Of a DNA stretch of 64,000 nucleotides, positions 20,577 through 29,728 are shown one piece after another (within the stretch, counting starts at the first letter, position 1; each line of letters begins with the position of its first letter). The notes under the pieces are model-generated. The model was not told where the DNA came from. It searched no databases and saw only the letters and a list, made by a program, of their open reading frames with translations. The DNA lies in the NCBI RefSeq assembly GCF_030316855.1, contig NZ_JASZYR010000002.1, positions 248,001 through 312,000 on the forward strand. Reading direction: 5' to 3'. The stretch is from Variovorax sp. J22P240 (lineage in GTDB: Bacteria; Pseudomonadota; Gammaproteobacteria; Burkholderiales; Burkholderiaceae_C). The translations under genes were made by a program, and so were the position numbers.

Positions 20577-20668
20577 GTGAAACACGGCGGAGCCGGCTTC
20601 GCCGGGCCTCCCGTGGTGGCCCCCTGAAAGGGGGTGCCCGAGCCACACGAAGTGGGCGAGGCTGGGGG
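20577..20668 (-). repeat. Intergenic GC-rich hairpin repeat, copy 1
   Basis: Copy of a ~95-bp element in the inverse orientation. It has ACGAAGTGGG near one end, CCCCCTGAAAGGGGG as a hairpin in the middle and CGGAGCCGG..CCGGG at the other. It lies between the ends of convergent uvrD and the BPSS1780-type gene and touches the latter's stop codon. Confidence 0.8.
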
Positions 20669-21463
20669 TTACTCCTGGAAACTATCGCGGAACGTGAACC
20701 AGGTGCTCGTGAAGAACATGGCGGCCATCACCAGCGCGCCGCCGATCATGACAGCGCCACCCGCGGCCGAAGCGCCTTCCCCGATGCCCATCGCGCCGAC
20801 CGCAACCAGCAGCGTCGCCAGCAGGCTCAGCACGATGCCGGCGCCAATGAAGACGCCGACCCAGACCAGGCCGAACACGGTGAGCGCGCCGAAGTTCTTG
20901 AAGCAGGCGACAAAGCTGAAGAACAGGCTTTTGGCCGGCGGCACGCGATGCCAATGCACCAGCGCCGGCGCATGCCAGAAAGCCAGCGACAACGGCAGGT
21001 ACAGGCCCATCGCGATCCAGAGCGCGATCTGGAATTCGGTGGTCTCGGCCAGCTCGCGGGTGAGCGGGCCGCCGAGCAGATAGACACGGGCGAACTGGCC
21101 CCCATCGGCCAGCGCGGAGATCGCCATGACGCCGAGGAACAGCGCCGCATAGAGCGCACCCAGCACCGCCATGGGCCGCACGTCCGTCCGGATGGCATTC
21201 AGCGCGGCCATGAACACCGTTCCCGCCGGCGGCTTTTCCGGCCCCGCCGCCTGCGCGGCAGCTGCCATCAGGCCCAGCGTCATGGTGGGCAGCAGCATCA
21301 ATGCGAAGGCTGCGCCGATCAGCGGCACCTGCGAGGCGATCGACACCATCGCCATGAAAAAGAAGAACAGCGAAATGAAGGCCAGCGGCTGTCGCGCGAA
21401 AGCCTGGAGGCCGGTACGGACCCACAGCACGCCGGTGCGCGCCGGCACGAGGTTGAGTTTCAT
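20669..21463 (-). CDS. BPSS1780-type hypothetical membrane protein
   Basis: The 264-residue inner-membrane protein has about six hydrophobic segments and a cytosolic start MKLNLVPARTGVLWVRTGL. The motif-like start, with LVPARTGVLWVRTGLQAF leading into the first helix at ~28, matches the betaproteobacterial family often labelled BPSS1780. No function is known. It is the last gene of a minus-strand operon DUF2782-thrB-this gene, with gaps of 7 and 9 bases. That neighbourhood looks stable in Burkholderiales, from memory only. Confidence 0.8.
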   Translation of the reverse strand: MKLNLVPARTGVLWVRTGLQAFARQPLAFISLFFFFMAMVSIASQVPLIGAAFALMLLPTMTLGLMAAAAQAAGPEKPPAGTVFMAALNAIRTDVRPMAVLGALYAALFLGVMAISALADGGQFARVYLLGGPLTRELAETTEFQIALWIAMGLYLPLSLAFWHAPALVHWHRVPPAKSLFFSFVACFKNFGALTVFGLVWVGVFIGAGIVLSLLATLLVAVGAMGIGEGASAAGGAVMIGGALVMAAMFFTSTWFTFRDSFQE

Positions 21464-21472
21464 CGGGTCAGG

Positions 21473-22516
21473 TCAGGCGGCCAGCGTTTCGGCGCCGCGG
21501 TCGAACTCGAAGCTCGCATGGGCACGTTCGCGCAGCACGCGTTCAAAGTGGGTCGGATCATGAGCCTTGAGCATGCTCGCCTCGCGCGGGAGGTGGTAGT
21601 CCCACAGCCTCGAAATCCAGAAGCGAAGCGCGGCGGCGCGCAGCATGGCGGGCAGCAAGGCACGCTCGGGGCCGGACAGAGGGCGCACCGTGCCGTAGGC
21701 GGCGAGCAGGGCGTCGGCGCGCGCGGCATCGTGGCGGCCGCATGCGAGATCGATGGCCCAGTCGTTCAGGCACACGGCCAAGTCGAAAAGCCAAGTGTCG
21801 GCGCCCGCGAAGTAGAAATCGAACACGCCGGTCAGCCGTGGCGCATCGGCGCTGGCGTGGGTGTCGAACATGGCGTTGTCCCGAAACAGATCGGCATGCA
21901 CCGGGCCGCGCGGCAGGGCCGCGTAGGCGGAAGATTCGGCCACGTGGTTCTGGTAGGCCAGTTCGCTGCGCAGCAGCGCGGCTTGCGGGGCTTCCAGGTA
22001 GGGCAGGACCACGGGCACAGTGTCGTTCCACCAGGGCAGACCGCGCAGATTCGGCTGAATGCGGGGATAGTTGCGCGCCGCGAGATGCATCCGGGCCAGC
22101 AGGCGGCCCAGTTCGGCGCAATGGGCGGCCGTCGGCGCCAGTTCGCTCTTGCCTTTCAGGCGTTGCACGATGGCGGCCGGCTTGCCGGCCACGGTGTGCA
22201 GCAGTTCGCAAGGCGCGTTGCCCGGAATGGATAGCGGATGGCCAGTGGGCGGCGGGATTTCCGGGTCGGCCACCGGCCCGGGCACCGGGAGACCGCGTGC
22301 CGCGAGGTGCTTCATCAGGCAAAGGTAGTACGGGAGCTGATCGGCACCGAGTCGCTCGAACAGCGTCAGTACGAACTCGCCCGACTCCGTGGTCGCGAAA
22401 TAGTTGGTGTTCTCGATGCCACCCTCGATGCCCCTCAGATCGGTGAGGGCACCCAGACCGAGCCGACGCACCAGTGCGTCGGCTTCGTCGAATCCGACTT
22501 CCGTGAAAACCGCCAC
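21473..22516 (-). CDS. thrB: Homoserine kinase type II (ThrB)
   Basis: The 347-residue protein is of the aminoglycoside-phosphotransferase fold rather than the GHMP fold. It has a N-lobe with RGIEGGIENTNYFATT and VLTLFER, the catalytic HADLFRDN (Brenner-type motif with Asp) and the metal-binding DFYFAGADTWLFDLA. This set is typical of the ThrB type II homoserine kinase found in many proteobacteria lacking the E. coli type. It phosphorylates L-homoserine in threonine synthesis. In an operon with DUF2782 upstream and the membrane gene downstream. Confidence 0.92.
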   Translation of the reverse strand: MAVFTEVGFDEADALVRRLGLGALTDLRGIEGGIENTNYFATTESGEFVLTLFERLGADQLPYYLCLMKHLAARGLPVPGPVADPEIPPPTGHPLSIPGNAPCELLHTVAGKPAAIVQRLKGKSELAPTAAHCAELGRLLARMHLAARNYPRIQPNLRGLPWWNDTVPVVLPYLEAPQAALLRSELAYQNHVAESSAYAALPRGPVHADLFRDNAMFDTHASADAPRLTGVFDFYFAGADTWLFDLAVCLNDWAIDLACGRHDAARADALLAAYGTVRPLSGPERALLPAMLRAAALRFWISRLWDYHLPREASMLKAHDPTHFERVLRERAHASFEFDRGAETLAA

Positions 22517-22523
22517 TGCGCGC

Positions 22524-22901
22524 TCAGAACTTGAAGACGTTCCACCAGACCCGTGAACCGTTCTCGCCGGAACTCTGGTCGGATTGCCCTTGATTGCGCA
22601 TGCGTTCGGTTTCGTTGGGCATCACTTGGTAGGACGGCCCGTTGGCGGGCTTCACGGTGATGCTTTCGGTCTGGCCGCCGACACGGAGCTCGTCGACCGT
22701 CGCGTTGCGGTCCTCGACGTGGATACGCTCGATCTTCTGGTTGTGGCGGCCTGCTGCCTTGTCCGGATCCGGCAGCGTCTGGGTGGGCGTCGAGCCCGGT
22801 GGCTGCGGATTCTGTGCAAGCACGGCGGCGCTCGGCGCGGCGCAGGCCAGCACCAGCGAAACAAGCCGGGTGCGGCGAACGTGGAGCGTGGAGGAGGACA
22901 T
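22524..22901 (-). CDS. DUF2782-type small exported protein
   Basis: The start at 22901 was chosen because GGAGG lies close on the minus strand and the protein then opens with a signal peptide (VSLVLACAAPSAAVLAQ). It is 125 residues. The conserved part is the C-terminal half: VDELRVGGQTESITVKP..GPSYQVMP and a final SRVWWNVFKF, which recalls DUF2782. The centre is Gln/Asn/Ser-rich and probably disordered. Probably periplasmic, function unknown. First gene of the thrB operon, divergent from polA. Confidence 0.78.
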   Translation of the reverse strand: MSSSTLHVRRTRLVSLVLACAAPSAAVLAQNPQPPGSTPTQTLPDPDKAAGRHNQKIERIHVEDRNATVDELRVGGQTESITVKPANGPSYQVMPNETERMRNQGQSDQSSGENGSRVWWNVFKF

Positions 22902-22986
22902 GAAGAGATTGTAGGTCCGCGTTTCGCGCAGGGGTACTAGAAAGTGAGGAACTTTCGCGCTGCTCGGGGCCCCCGTCCCGGCACGG

Positions 22987-22992
22987 CAAAAT
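22987..22992 (+). promoter_or_regulatory. Candidate -10 box for leaderless polA
   Basis: CAAAAT lies six bases before the polA ATG, again with no Shine-Dalgarno. Same spacing as at 4768 and 18160. Confidence 0.35.
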
Positions 22993-22998
22993 GCCCCG

Positions 22999-25791
22999 AT
23001 GACCGACAAGAAAACGCTGCTGCTCGTCGACGGATCGAGCTATCTCTACCGTGCCTTCCATGCGATGCCCGACCTTCGCGCCGTACCGGGGGACAGCAGC
23101 AGCCCCGCGACCGGCGCCATCCGAGGAATGATCAACATGATGCAGGCCCTGCGCCGCGAGGTGCGGGCCGACTACGCGGCCTGCATCTTCGATGCGCCGG
23201 GCAAGACCTTCCGCGACGACTGGTACCCCGACTACAAGGCGAACCGCTCGCCGATGCCCGACGACCTGCGCAGCCAGGTCGAGCCGATCCACCAGGTGGT
23301 CAGTATGCTCGGCTGGCCGGTGCTGTGCGTGCCCGATGTCGAGGCCGACGACGTGATCGGCACGCTCGCGCGCACGGCCGCCAGCCAAGGCATCGAGGTG
23401 ATCGTGTCCAGCGGCGACAAGGACCTGAGCCAACTGGTGGACGAGCACATCACGATCATCGACACCATGAACGGCAAGAAGCGCGACGTGGCCGGCGTGA
23501 CGGCCGAATTCGGCGTGCCGCCCAACCTGATGATCGACTACCAGACGCTGGTGGGCGATACGGTCGACAACGTTCCCGGCGTGGAAAAGGTCGGCCCCAA
23601 GACGGCCGCCAAATGGCTGCTCCAGTACGGCTCGCTCGACGATCTGATCGCGCATGCCGCCGAGGTCAAGGGCCAGGCCGGCGAGAACCTGCGCAAGGCG
23701 CTCGACTGGCTCCCGCAGGGCCGCAGGCTCGTGACCATCCGCACAGATTGCGACCTCGACGGGCACGTGGGCGGCCTGCCAGCGCTCGACGCGATCGCCA
23801 TCGGCCCGCAGCAGATCGATGGCCTGAAGACCTTCTACGAACAGTACGGTTTCAAGAGCCTCGTGAAGACGCTGGAGGCGCACGAGGTGCAGCCCGAGCT
23901 GATCGAGGAAAACAAGAAGCGCAAGGGCCCGGAGGGCGGCACCGGCCTCTTCGACGACCCGAGTTTCGAAGCCGCATCCATGGCGACCAATCTGCTCTAC
24001 GAGACCGTGATGACGTGGGACGCCTTCGATGCCTGGCTCGCGAAGCTCGAGGCCGCCGAGCTGGTGGCGATCGACACCGAAACGAGCTCGCTCGACGAGA
24101 TGCGCGCCGAGATCGTCGGCCTGAGCTTCAGCGTGAAACCCGGTGAAGCCGCCTACATCCCGGTCGGCCACAACTATCCCGACGCGCCTGTCCAGTTGCC
24201 ACGGGACGAGGTGCTCGCGAAGCTCAAGCCATGGCTGCAGAACGGTGCGAAAAGGAAGCTGGGTCAGCACGTCAAGTACGACCGCCATGTGTTCGCCAAC
24301 CACGGCATCGAGGTGCAGGGCTATGCACACGACACCATGCTGCAGAGCTATGTGCTCGAAGTGCACAAGCCGCACGGGCTCGCCAGCCTGGCAGAGCGGC
24401 ACCTCGGGCGCACCGGCATCGACTACGAAGACCTGTGCGGCAAGGGGGCGCACCAGATCCCGTTCAGCCAGGTGTCGATCGAAAAGGCGGCCGAGTACTC
24501 GTGCGAGGACTCCGACCAGACACTGGACGTACACCACGCGCTGTGGCCCCAACTCGAAGCGAACGAGAAGCTGCGATTCATCTACGAGCTGGAGATCGCA
24601 TCGAGCGAAACGCTCTACCGCGTCGAGCGCAACGGCGTGTTGATCGATGCGCCCACGCTGTCCGCGCAGAGCAACGAACTCGGCAAGCGCATCATGGCGC
24701 TGGAACAGGAGGCCTACGAACTCGCGGGCCAGCCTTTCAATCTCGGATCGCCCAAGCAGATCGGCGAAGTGTTCTTCACCAAGCTTGGCCTGCCGATCGT
24801 CAAGAAGACCCCGAGCGGTGCGCCGAGCACGGATGAAGAGGTGCTGGAAAAGCTCGCCGAAGACTTCCCGCTGCCCGCCAAGATCCTGGAACACCGGGGC
24901 CTGTCGAAGCTCAAGGGCACCTACACCGACAAGCTCGGCCTGCTGGCCAATCCGCGCAGCGGCCGCGTGCATACGCACTACGCACAAGCCGTGGCTGTGA
25001 CGGGGCGGTTGTCGAGCAACGATCCGAACCTGCAGAACATCCCGATCCGCACCCCCGAAGGCCGCCGCGTGCGCGAAGCCTTCGTGGCGCCGGCCGGCAG
25101 CGTGATCGCGAGTTCGGACTACTCGCAGATCGAGTTGCGCATCATGGCCCACATCAGCGGCGACGAGTCGCTGCTGCGCGCCTTCACGGAAGGCATCGAC
25201 GTGCACCGCGCGACGGCAGGCGAAGTCTTCGGCGTCGCGGTGGACCAGGTGTCGAACGAGCAGCGCCGCTATGCGAAGGTCATCAATTTCGGGCTGATCT
25301 ACGGCATGAGCAGCTTCGGGCTCGCGCGCAACCTGGGCATCGAGACCAAGGCCGCCGCCTCGTATATCGAGCGCTACTTTTCGCGCTATCCGGGCGTGAA
25401 GCAGTACATGGACGAGACGAAGGCGCTCGCCAAGCAGAAGGGTTACGTGGAGACCGTCTTCGGCCGCCGCCTCTACCTGCCCGAGATCAACTCGCCGAAC
25501 GGCCCGCGCCGCGGCGGTGCCGAACGCGCCGCGATCAACGCACCGATGCAGGGCACCGCGGCCGATCTCATCAAGCTCAGCATGGTCAAGGTGCAGGAGG
25601 TGCTCGACGCCGAGAAGCGCGGCACGAAGATGATCATGCAGGTGCATGACGAACTGGTGTTCGAAGTGCCTGAGGATGAGGTCGAGTGGGTGCGCACGGA
25701 GATCCCGCGGCTCATGGCCGGCGTGGCGGAGCTCAAGGTGCCGTTGCTGGCCGAGATCGGCTTTGGGCCCAATTGGGACAAAGCACACTAG
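22999..25791 (+). CDS. polA: DNA polymerase I
   Basis: The 930-residue, three-domain enzyme begins LLLVDGSSYLYRAFHA, the 5'-3' exonuclease start, with DVEADDVIG and SGDKDLSQLV metal-site elements. The 3'-5' exonuclease domain is active-looking, with VAIDTETSSLDE near 356. The polymerase domain has motif A SDYSQIELR (~705), motif B RRYAKVINFGLIYG (~756) and motif C VHDELVFE (~885). It fills gaps after excision repair and removes Okazaki primers. It is a single gene, divergent from the DUF2782/thrB operon and followed by repeat copy 2. Confidence 0.98.
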   Translation: MTDKKTLLLVDGSSYLYRAFHAMPDLRAVPGDSSSPATGAIRGMINMMQALRREVRADYAACIFDAPGKTFRDDWYPDYKANRSPMPDDLRSQVEPIHQVVSMLGWPVLCVPDVEADDVIGTLARTAASQGIEVIVSSGDKDLSQLVDEHITIIDTMNGKKRDVAGVTAEFGVPPNLMIDYQTLVGDTVDNVPGVEKVGPKTAAKWLLQYGSLDDLIAHAAEVKGQAGENLRKALDWLPQGRRLVTIRTDCDLDGHVGGLPALDAIAIGPQQIDGLKTFYEQYGFKSLVKTLEAHEVQPELIEENKKRKGPEGGTGLFDDPSFEAASMATNLLYETVMTWDAFDAWLAKLEAAELVAIDTETSSLDEMRAEIVGLSFSVKPGEAAYIPVGHNYPDAPVQLPRDEVLAKLKPWLQNGAKRKLGQHVKYDRHVFANHGIEVQGYAHDTMLQSYVLEVHKPHGLASLAERHLGRTGIDYEDLCGKGAHQIPFSQVSIEKAAEYSCEDSDQTLDVHHALWPQLEANEKLRFIYELEIASSETLYRVERNGVLIDAPTLSAQSNELGKRIMALEQEAYELAGQPFNLGSPKQIGEVFFTKLGLPIVKKTPSGAPSTDEEVLEKLAEDFPLPAKILEHRGLSKLKGTYTDKLGLLANPRSGRVHTHYAQAVAVTGRLSSNDPNLQNIPIRTPEGRRVREAFVAPAGSVIASSDYSQIELRIMAHISGDESLLRAFTEGIDVHRATAGEVFGVAVDQVSNEQRRYAKVINFGLIYGMSSFGLARNLGIETKAAASYIERYFSRYPGVKQYMDETKALAKQKGYVETVFGRRLYLPEINSPNGPRRGGAERAAINAPMQGTAADLIKLSMVKVQEVLDAEKRGTKMIMQVHDELVFEVPEDEVEWVRTEIPRLMAGVAELKVPLLAEIGFGPNWDKAH

Positions 25792-25800
25792 CTGAGATCG

Positions 25801-25894
25801 CCCCCAGGCTGCGCGCACTTCGTGTCGCTTCGCCTACCCCCTGACCGGGGGCAATACCGGCGGCCCGGCGGAGCCGGTTCCGCGGTATTTCTGG
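25801..25894 (+). repeat. Intergenic GC-rich hairpin repeat, copy 2
   Basis: Starts CCCCCAGGCT, then ACTTCGTGT, CCCCCTGACCGGGGG hairpin, CGGCCCGGCGGAGCCGG hairpin and ends GTATTTCTGG. It sits between polA and the M20 gene. Confidence 0.8.
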
Positions 25895-25931
25895 AATCTG
25901 TCTTTTGAATGTTGAGGAGAGTTTGGGACTC

Positions 25932-27233
25932 ATGAACACTGCTATTGCCACGGGCCGAAAGGTCTTTTTGATTGCTGCGCTTGCGGCGGGTTGTGCTTGC
26001 GCTTTTGCTGCACCTGATCAACGCATCGCTTCGCTTGCTGCCAAGGAGAAGCCGGCGTTGCTGGAGACGCTGAATCAGCTGGTGTCGATCGAATCCGGCA
26101 GTCGTGACCTTGAAGGTCTCGACAAGATTGCCAACCTGATCGCCGACAAGTTCAAGGCGCTCGGTGGACAGGTCGAGCTCATCGATCCTTCGGCCGATGC
26201 CTATCGGATGGAGGACACGCCGGAGAAGATCGGGAAGGTGGTGCGCGCGACTTTCAGGGGAACGGGCACCAAGAAGATCATGCTGATCGCGCACATGGAC
26301 ACCGTGTACCAGATCGGCATGCTGAACAAGCAGCCCTTCCGCGTCGAGGGCGACAAGGCCTATGGCCTCGGGATTGCGGACGACAAGCAGGGGATCGCGG
26401 TCATCGCGCACACGATCGCGTTGCTGAAGGCGATGGACTTCAAGGAGTACGGCACGCTGACGGTGCTCATCAATGGCGACGAGGAAATCAGCTCTCCCGG
26501 CGCTCGCACGCTTATCACGCGCCTGGGCGGGGAGCACGATGTCGTGATGTCGTTCGAGGGCTCATCGGTCAAGGAAGACAAGCTCTCGCTCGCCACCGCG
26601 GGCATCGCCTCGGTGACGCTCAACGTGACGGGCAAGGCCTCCCATGCGGGCTCCGCGCCTGAACTCGGCGTGAATGCGCTGTACGAACTGTCGCACCAGA
26701 TCCTGCAGATGCGCGACCTGTCCGATCCGGCGACGGGCCTGAAGATGAACTGGACCGTCTCCCGTTCGGGTTCCAACCGAAATGTGATTCCGGCGACAGC
26801 CACGGCGGGCGCTGACGTGCGGGTGCTGAAGGTCAGCGACTACGACCGCATCGAGCAGCAGATCCAGGAGCGCGTCAAGAAGCAACTCATTCCGCAGGCC
26901 AAGGTCGAGATGAAGTTCGAGCGCCGCCGCCCGCCACTGGAAGCCACGGATGCTTCGCGTGCACTGGGGCTCCACGCGCAGCAGATCTACAAGCAACTCG
27001 GCAAGGAACTGGGTGCGGACGACAAGGTTGCGGGCGGCGGCACCGATGCCGCCTTCGCCGCGCTCAAGACCCATGCGGCCGTGGTCGAGCGCTTCGGGCT
27101 GCAGGGCTTTGGCGCGCATTCTGCCGACGCCGAGTACGTGCTGGTGGACTCCATCGAGCCGCGTCTCTACCTCGCGGCGCAGCTCATCATGGACATCTCG
27201 CGTGGCAAGGTGTCGGCGCGGCCGGCTCCCTGA
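25932..27233 (+). CDS. Secreted M20 peptidase, carboxypeptidase-G2-like
   Basis: ATG 25932 gives a signal peptide (KVFLIAALAAGCACAFAA); an in-frame TTG 27 bases earlier is a weaker choice. The 433-residue protein has M20 metal sites in LIAHMDTVYQ, GIADDKQG and GDEEISSPG, the dimerisation-domain Gly-rich turn TGKASHAGSAPELGVNA, and GGGTDAAFAALK at the C-terminal site. GKASHAGSAPELG plus length fits the carboxypeptidase G2 (glutamate-releasing, folate-cleaving) subfamily, but the exact substrate is uncertain. Followed 27 bases later by a LysR gene on the same strand. Confidence 0.88.
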   Translation: MNTAIATGRKVFLIAALAAGCACAFAAPDQRIASLAAKEKPALLETLNQLVSIESGSRDLEGLDKIANLIADKFKALGGQVELIDPSADAYRMEDTPEKIGKVVRATFRGTGTKKIMLIAHMDTVYQIGMLNKQPFRVEGDKAYGLGIADDKQGIAVIAHTIALLKAMDFKEYGTLTVLINGDEEISSPGARTLITRLGGEHDVVMSFEGSSVKEDKLSLATAGIASVTLNVTGKASHAGSAPELGVNALYELSHQILQMRDLSDPATGLKMNWTVSRSGSNRNVIPATATAGADVRVLKVSDYDRIEQQIQERVKKQLIPQAKVEMKFERRRPPLEATDASRALGLHAQQIYKQLGKELGADDKVAGGGTDAAFAALKTHAAVVERFGLQGFGAHSADAEYVLVDSIEPRLYLAAQLIMDISRGKVSARPAP

Positions 27234-27260
27234 GGCAACGGCGGTCCAACTCCTTCTGCG

Positions 27261-28163
27261 ATGCGCCTTCGCCACATCGAGGTCTTCAACGCCATCATGC
27301 TCACGGGGAGCGTGAGCGCGGCGGCGCGGCTCATCAACATCACGCAGCCGGCGGTCAGCCGGACCTTGCAGCATGCGGAGATCCAGCTCGGGTTCTCGCT
27401 GTTCCAGCGTGCCAAGGGGCGGCTGACGCCGACCACCGAGGCGCTGGCGCTGTATCCGCACATCGAGCGGCTGTTCGCGCAACTCGACGAAGTGCAGAGG
27501 CTTGCAGCCAATCTGCGAATGGGAAGCGATGCGGGGGAGTTGCGCATCCTCTCTGTACTGGCGCTGAGCTATGAGGTACTGCCGCGCGCGCTCAAGCGTT
27601 TTCGGGGGAAGCATCCGGGCATCGCAGTGACAGTCGAGTCGCTGCATTCGCCGCAGATCATGTCGGCGCTGCTGCTGCAGGAGGCGGATGTCGGTTTCGC
27701 GTTCAGTCCGGCAGTGCACCCGTCACTCACCCAGGAGTCGGTTGCCGACAGCCGCATGGTGTGCATCGCGCCCAAGGGGATGCTGTCGCGCGCGCTGTTG
27801 CGCAATGGATCGGTGGCGCTGCACGACCTGGTGAACTTGCCGGTAGTGGGGCTGGACAGCCGCGATCCGGTCGGGACCAGCCTGAGCCAGGCCTGCCGGC
27901 AGGCCGGGGTTGGATTTCAGCAGGCGGTGGTGACCGTGCAGACGTACCATGCGGCGCTGGCGATGGCACACCACGGACTGGGCGTTGCGCTGGTCGATGG
28001 GTGTACTGCAAATTCTGCGGATCGCGACAAGGTGGATGTGCTGACGCTGGAGCCGCACATTCCCGTGCCGATTCGTGCGCTGCGATTTGCCGGGAGGCCG
28101 GATTCAGTGGCCGTGCGGAGCATCACGCGGTTCATGCGGGAGGCTATTGAAGAGATGAGTTGA
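27261..28163 (+). CDS. LysR-family transcriptional regulator
   Basis: The 300-residue protein has an N-terminal HTH (RHIEVFNAIMLTGSVSAAARL followed by TQPAVSRTLQHAE) and a type 2 periplasmic-binding-like effector domain (LRILSVLALSYEVLPRAL..). It follows the M20 peptidase on the same strand and converges with a D-amino-acid dehydrogenase gene. The targets might be that dehydrogenase or the neighbouring amino-acid binding protein, but this is inferred from place alone. No Shine-Dalgarno precedes the ATG. Confidence 0.92.
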   Translation: MRLRHIEVFNAIMLTGSVSAAARLINITQPAVSRTLQHAEIQLGFSLFQRAKGRLTPTTEALALYPHIERLFAQLDEVQRLAANLRMGSDAGELRILSVLALSYEVLPRALKRFRGKHPGIAVTVESLHSPQIMSALLLQEADVGFAFSPAVHPSLTQESVADSRMVCIAPKGMLSRALLRNGSVALHDLVNLPVVGLDSRDPVGTSLSQACRQAGVGFQQAVVTVQTYHAALAMAHHGLGVALVDGCTANSADRDKVDVLTLEPHIPVPIRALRFAGRPDSVAVRSITRFMREAIEEMS

Positions 28164-28172
28164 TGGGTTGGG

Positions 28173-28218
28173 GGTGGCGTCGTCGGGCGGTGTGCCCTGT
28201 GCCGGCCGACGTCACCGG
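28173..28218 (+). repeat. 42-bp repeat unit, copy A
   Basis: CGTCGTCGGGCGGTGTGCC followed by a near-identical run ending GGCCGACGTCACCGG recurs at 56279-56328 with one or two substitutions. Both copies lie just past the end of a dadA-like gene. Confidence 0.75.
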
Positions 28219-28282
28219 CTGTGATTTGCGCGCAGGAAAAAGACGTTAGACGCGTACATGACCGTCGCACACCCCGCACCGC

Positions 28283-29518
28283 CTACCGGGCGCCCGCCCC
28301 AACGGCAACGCCATCGAGCTCGCGCGCCACCCTCTGCGCCGACCCAAAAGCCAGCGTGAAGCCCAACGCCCCATGCCCGGTATTGAAGAGCATGTTGTCG
28401 GGAGCAGCACCAAGCCGACCGACGATGGGCACTCCCGTCGGCGTAGCCGGCCGCATTCCCGTCCAGGGATGCAATTCATCCAGACGACTGGCATCCGGAA
28501 ACACGGCGCGCGTAGCCTCCGCCAGCGTCTCGATGCGCGTGGCCGGGATGCTCGCATCGTGCCCGACCAGTTCGGCCATGCCCGCCACCCGCAGCCGCGA
28601 TCCGATGCGGGCAAACACCACCTTGCGAGCACTGTCCGTGACGTTCACCTGAGGCGCGGCGCCCGGCGTCGGATCGACATCGACCGTGATGCTGTAGCCC
28701 TTGAGCGGATAGACCGGCAAATAGGCGCCCAACCGACGCCCGAGCCGGTGCGAAGCCGAGCCCAATGCCATCACGAAGGCATCCCCTTCCACGTCGCCCG
28801 CTGCGGTTTGCACTGCCGCGACCCGGCCGCCGCGCACGTCGAAGCCATGGATCTCCGTATCGAGCATGAAGCGCACACCTCGCGCGCGCAGGGCATTCAA
28901 CAGCTCCGTGCACACCTTGAGACAGTCCGCGGCGCACTCGCTCGGCGTGTGGATCGCGCCGGCCATCTGCCCGCGGTAACTGGCCAGCGCCGGTTCGAGT
29001 GCGACGCATTCATCAGGGGTGACCAGGCGCTGTTCGCTGCCCAGCGTGCGCTGCAGTTCGAGCTGCCGGCGCGCGCCTTCGAGCGACGATGCGCTGGCAT
29101 AGAGAACCAGCTTGCCTGTCGCCGAAAAGTCGCAATCGGGCGAAATGTCCGCACGCATTTCCTCGAACGCGGCACGGCTCTGCGCGGCCATGGCGAGAAG
29201 GCGAGCCGTGGTGTCGCGCGAGGTCTCCGCATTGCAGGCCGCCAGAAAGGCCATGCCCCAGCGCCACTGCAGCGGATCGAGCTGCGGTCGCAGCTTGAGT
29301 GGGGAGGAGGGCGAGAGCAGCAGCTTGGGCAACTGCTTCCAGATCGCCGGATCCGCCAGCGGCTGCACGTAGGAATAGCTCAGCTGAGCACCGTTGCCGC
29401 CGCTCGCACCGGCGCCCGGGGCGGCGCGGTCGATCACGCTCACCTCGTGGCCGTCGCGGTTCAGCTGCCACGCGGTGGCCAAGCCCACGATGCCGGCACC
29501 CAGCACGCACACGCGCAT
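28283..29518 (-). CDS. FAD-dependent D-amino-acid dehydrogenase, DadA-like
   Basis: The start at 29518 has GGAGGA upstream and puts the FAD motif right at the N-terminus (VCVLGAGIVGLATAW, GxGxxG). The 411-residue protein has the DadA family tail VTDSARKVVFARIGSRLRVAGMAELVGHD in part and the C-terminal FNTGHGALGFTLAFGSA flavin-contact region. It oxidises D-amino acids to 2-oxo acids, passing electrons to the respiratory chain. It is divergent from the amino-acid binding protein at 29729. A second dadA-type gene is at 54959. Which D-amino acid is used is unknown. Confidence 0.88.
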   Translation of the reverse strand: MRVCVLGAGIVGLATAWQLNRDGHEVSVIDRAAPGAGASGGNGAQLSYSYVQPLADPAIWKQLPKLLLSPSSPLKLRPQLDPLQWRWGMAFLAACNAETSRDTTARLLAMAAQSRAAFEEMRADISPDCDFSATGKLVLYASASSLEGARRQLELQRTLGSEQRLVTPDECVALEPALASYRGQMAGAIHTPSECAADCLKVCTELLNALRARGVRFMLDTEIHGFDVRGGRVAAVQTAAGDVEGDAFVMALGSASHRLGRRLGAYLPVYPLKGYSITVDVDPTPGAAPQVNVTDSARKVVFARIGSRLRVAGMAELVGHDASIPATRIETLAEATRAVFPDASRLDELHPWTGMRPATPTGVPIVGRLGAAPDNMLFNTGHGALGFTLAFGSAQRVARELDGVAVGAGAR

Positions 29519-29728
29519 GGCGCTTCCTCCTCTGAAGTTCGAATGCGCCGACTCTAGGCGGGGTGCGCTCCATCGGGAAATGCCAAAAGCATCGCGGCCC
29601 ATAGCCAAAGCTCATGGGACCACGAATCCATAACATTTGGTCATGGGCTTGGGCGCAAAAGGAATTGTGACGGGCGGGCGAATGCTTCCTACACTTCGTT
29701 TCACTTCAAATCCACCGAAAGGGCTCGC

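Noticed and set aside
22435..25818. A 1127-codon open frame antisense to polA
   Set aside because: It mirrors the polA reading frame in a high-GC codon context; polA has every catalytic motif, and the antisense product resembles nothing.
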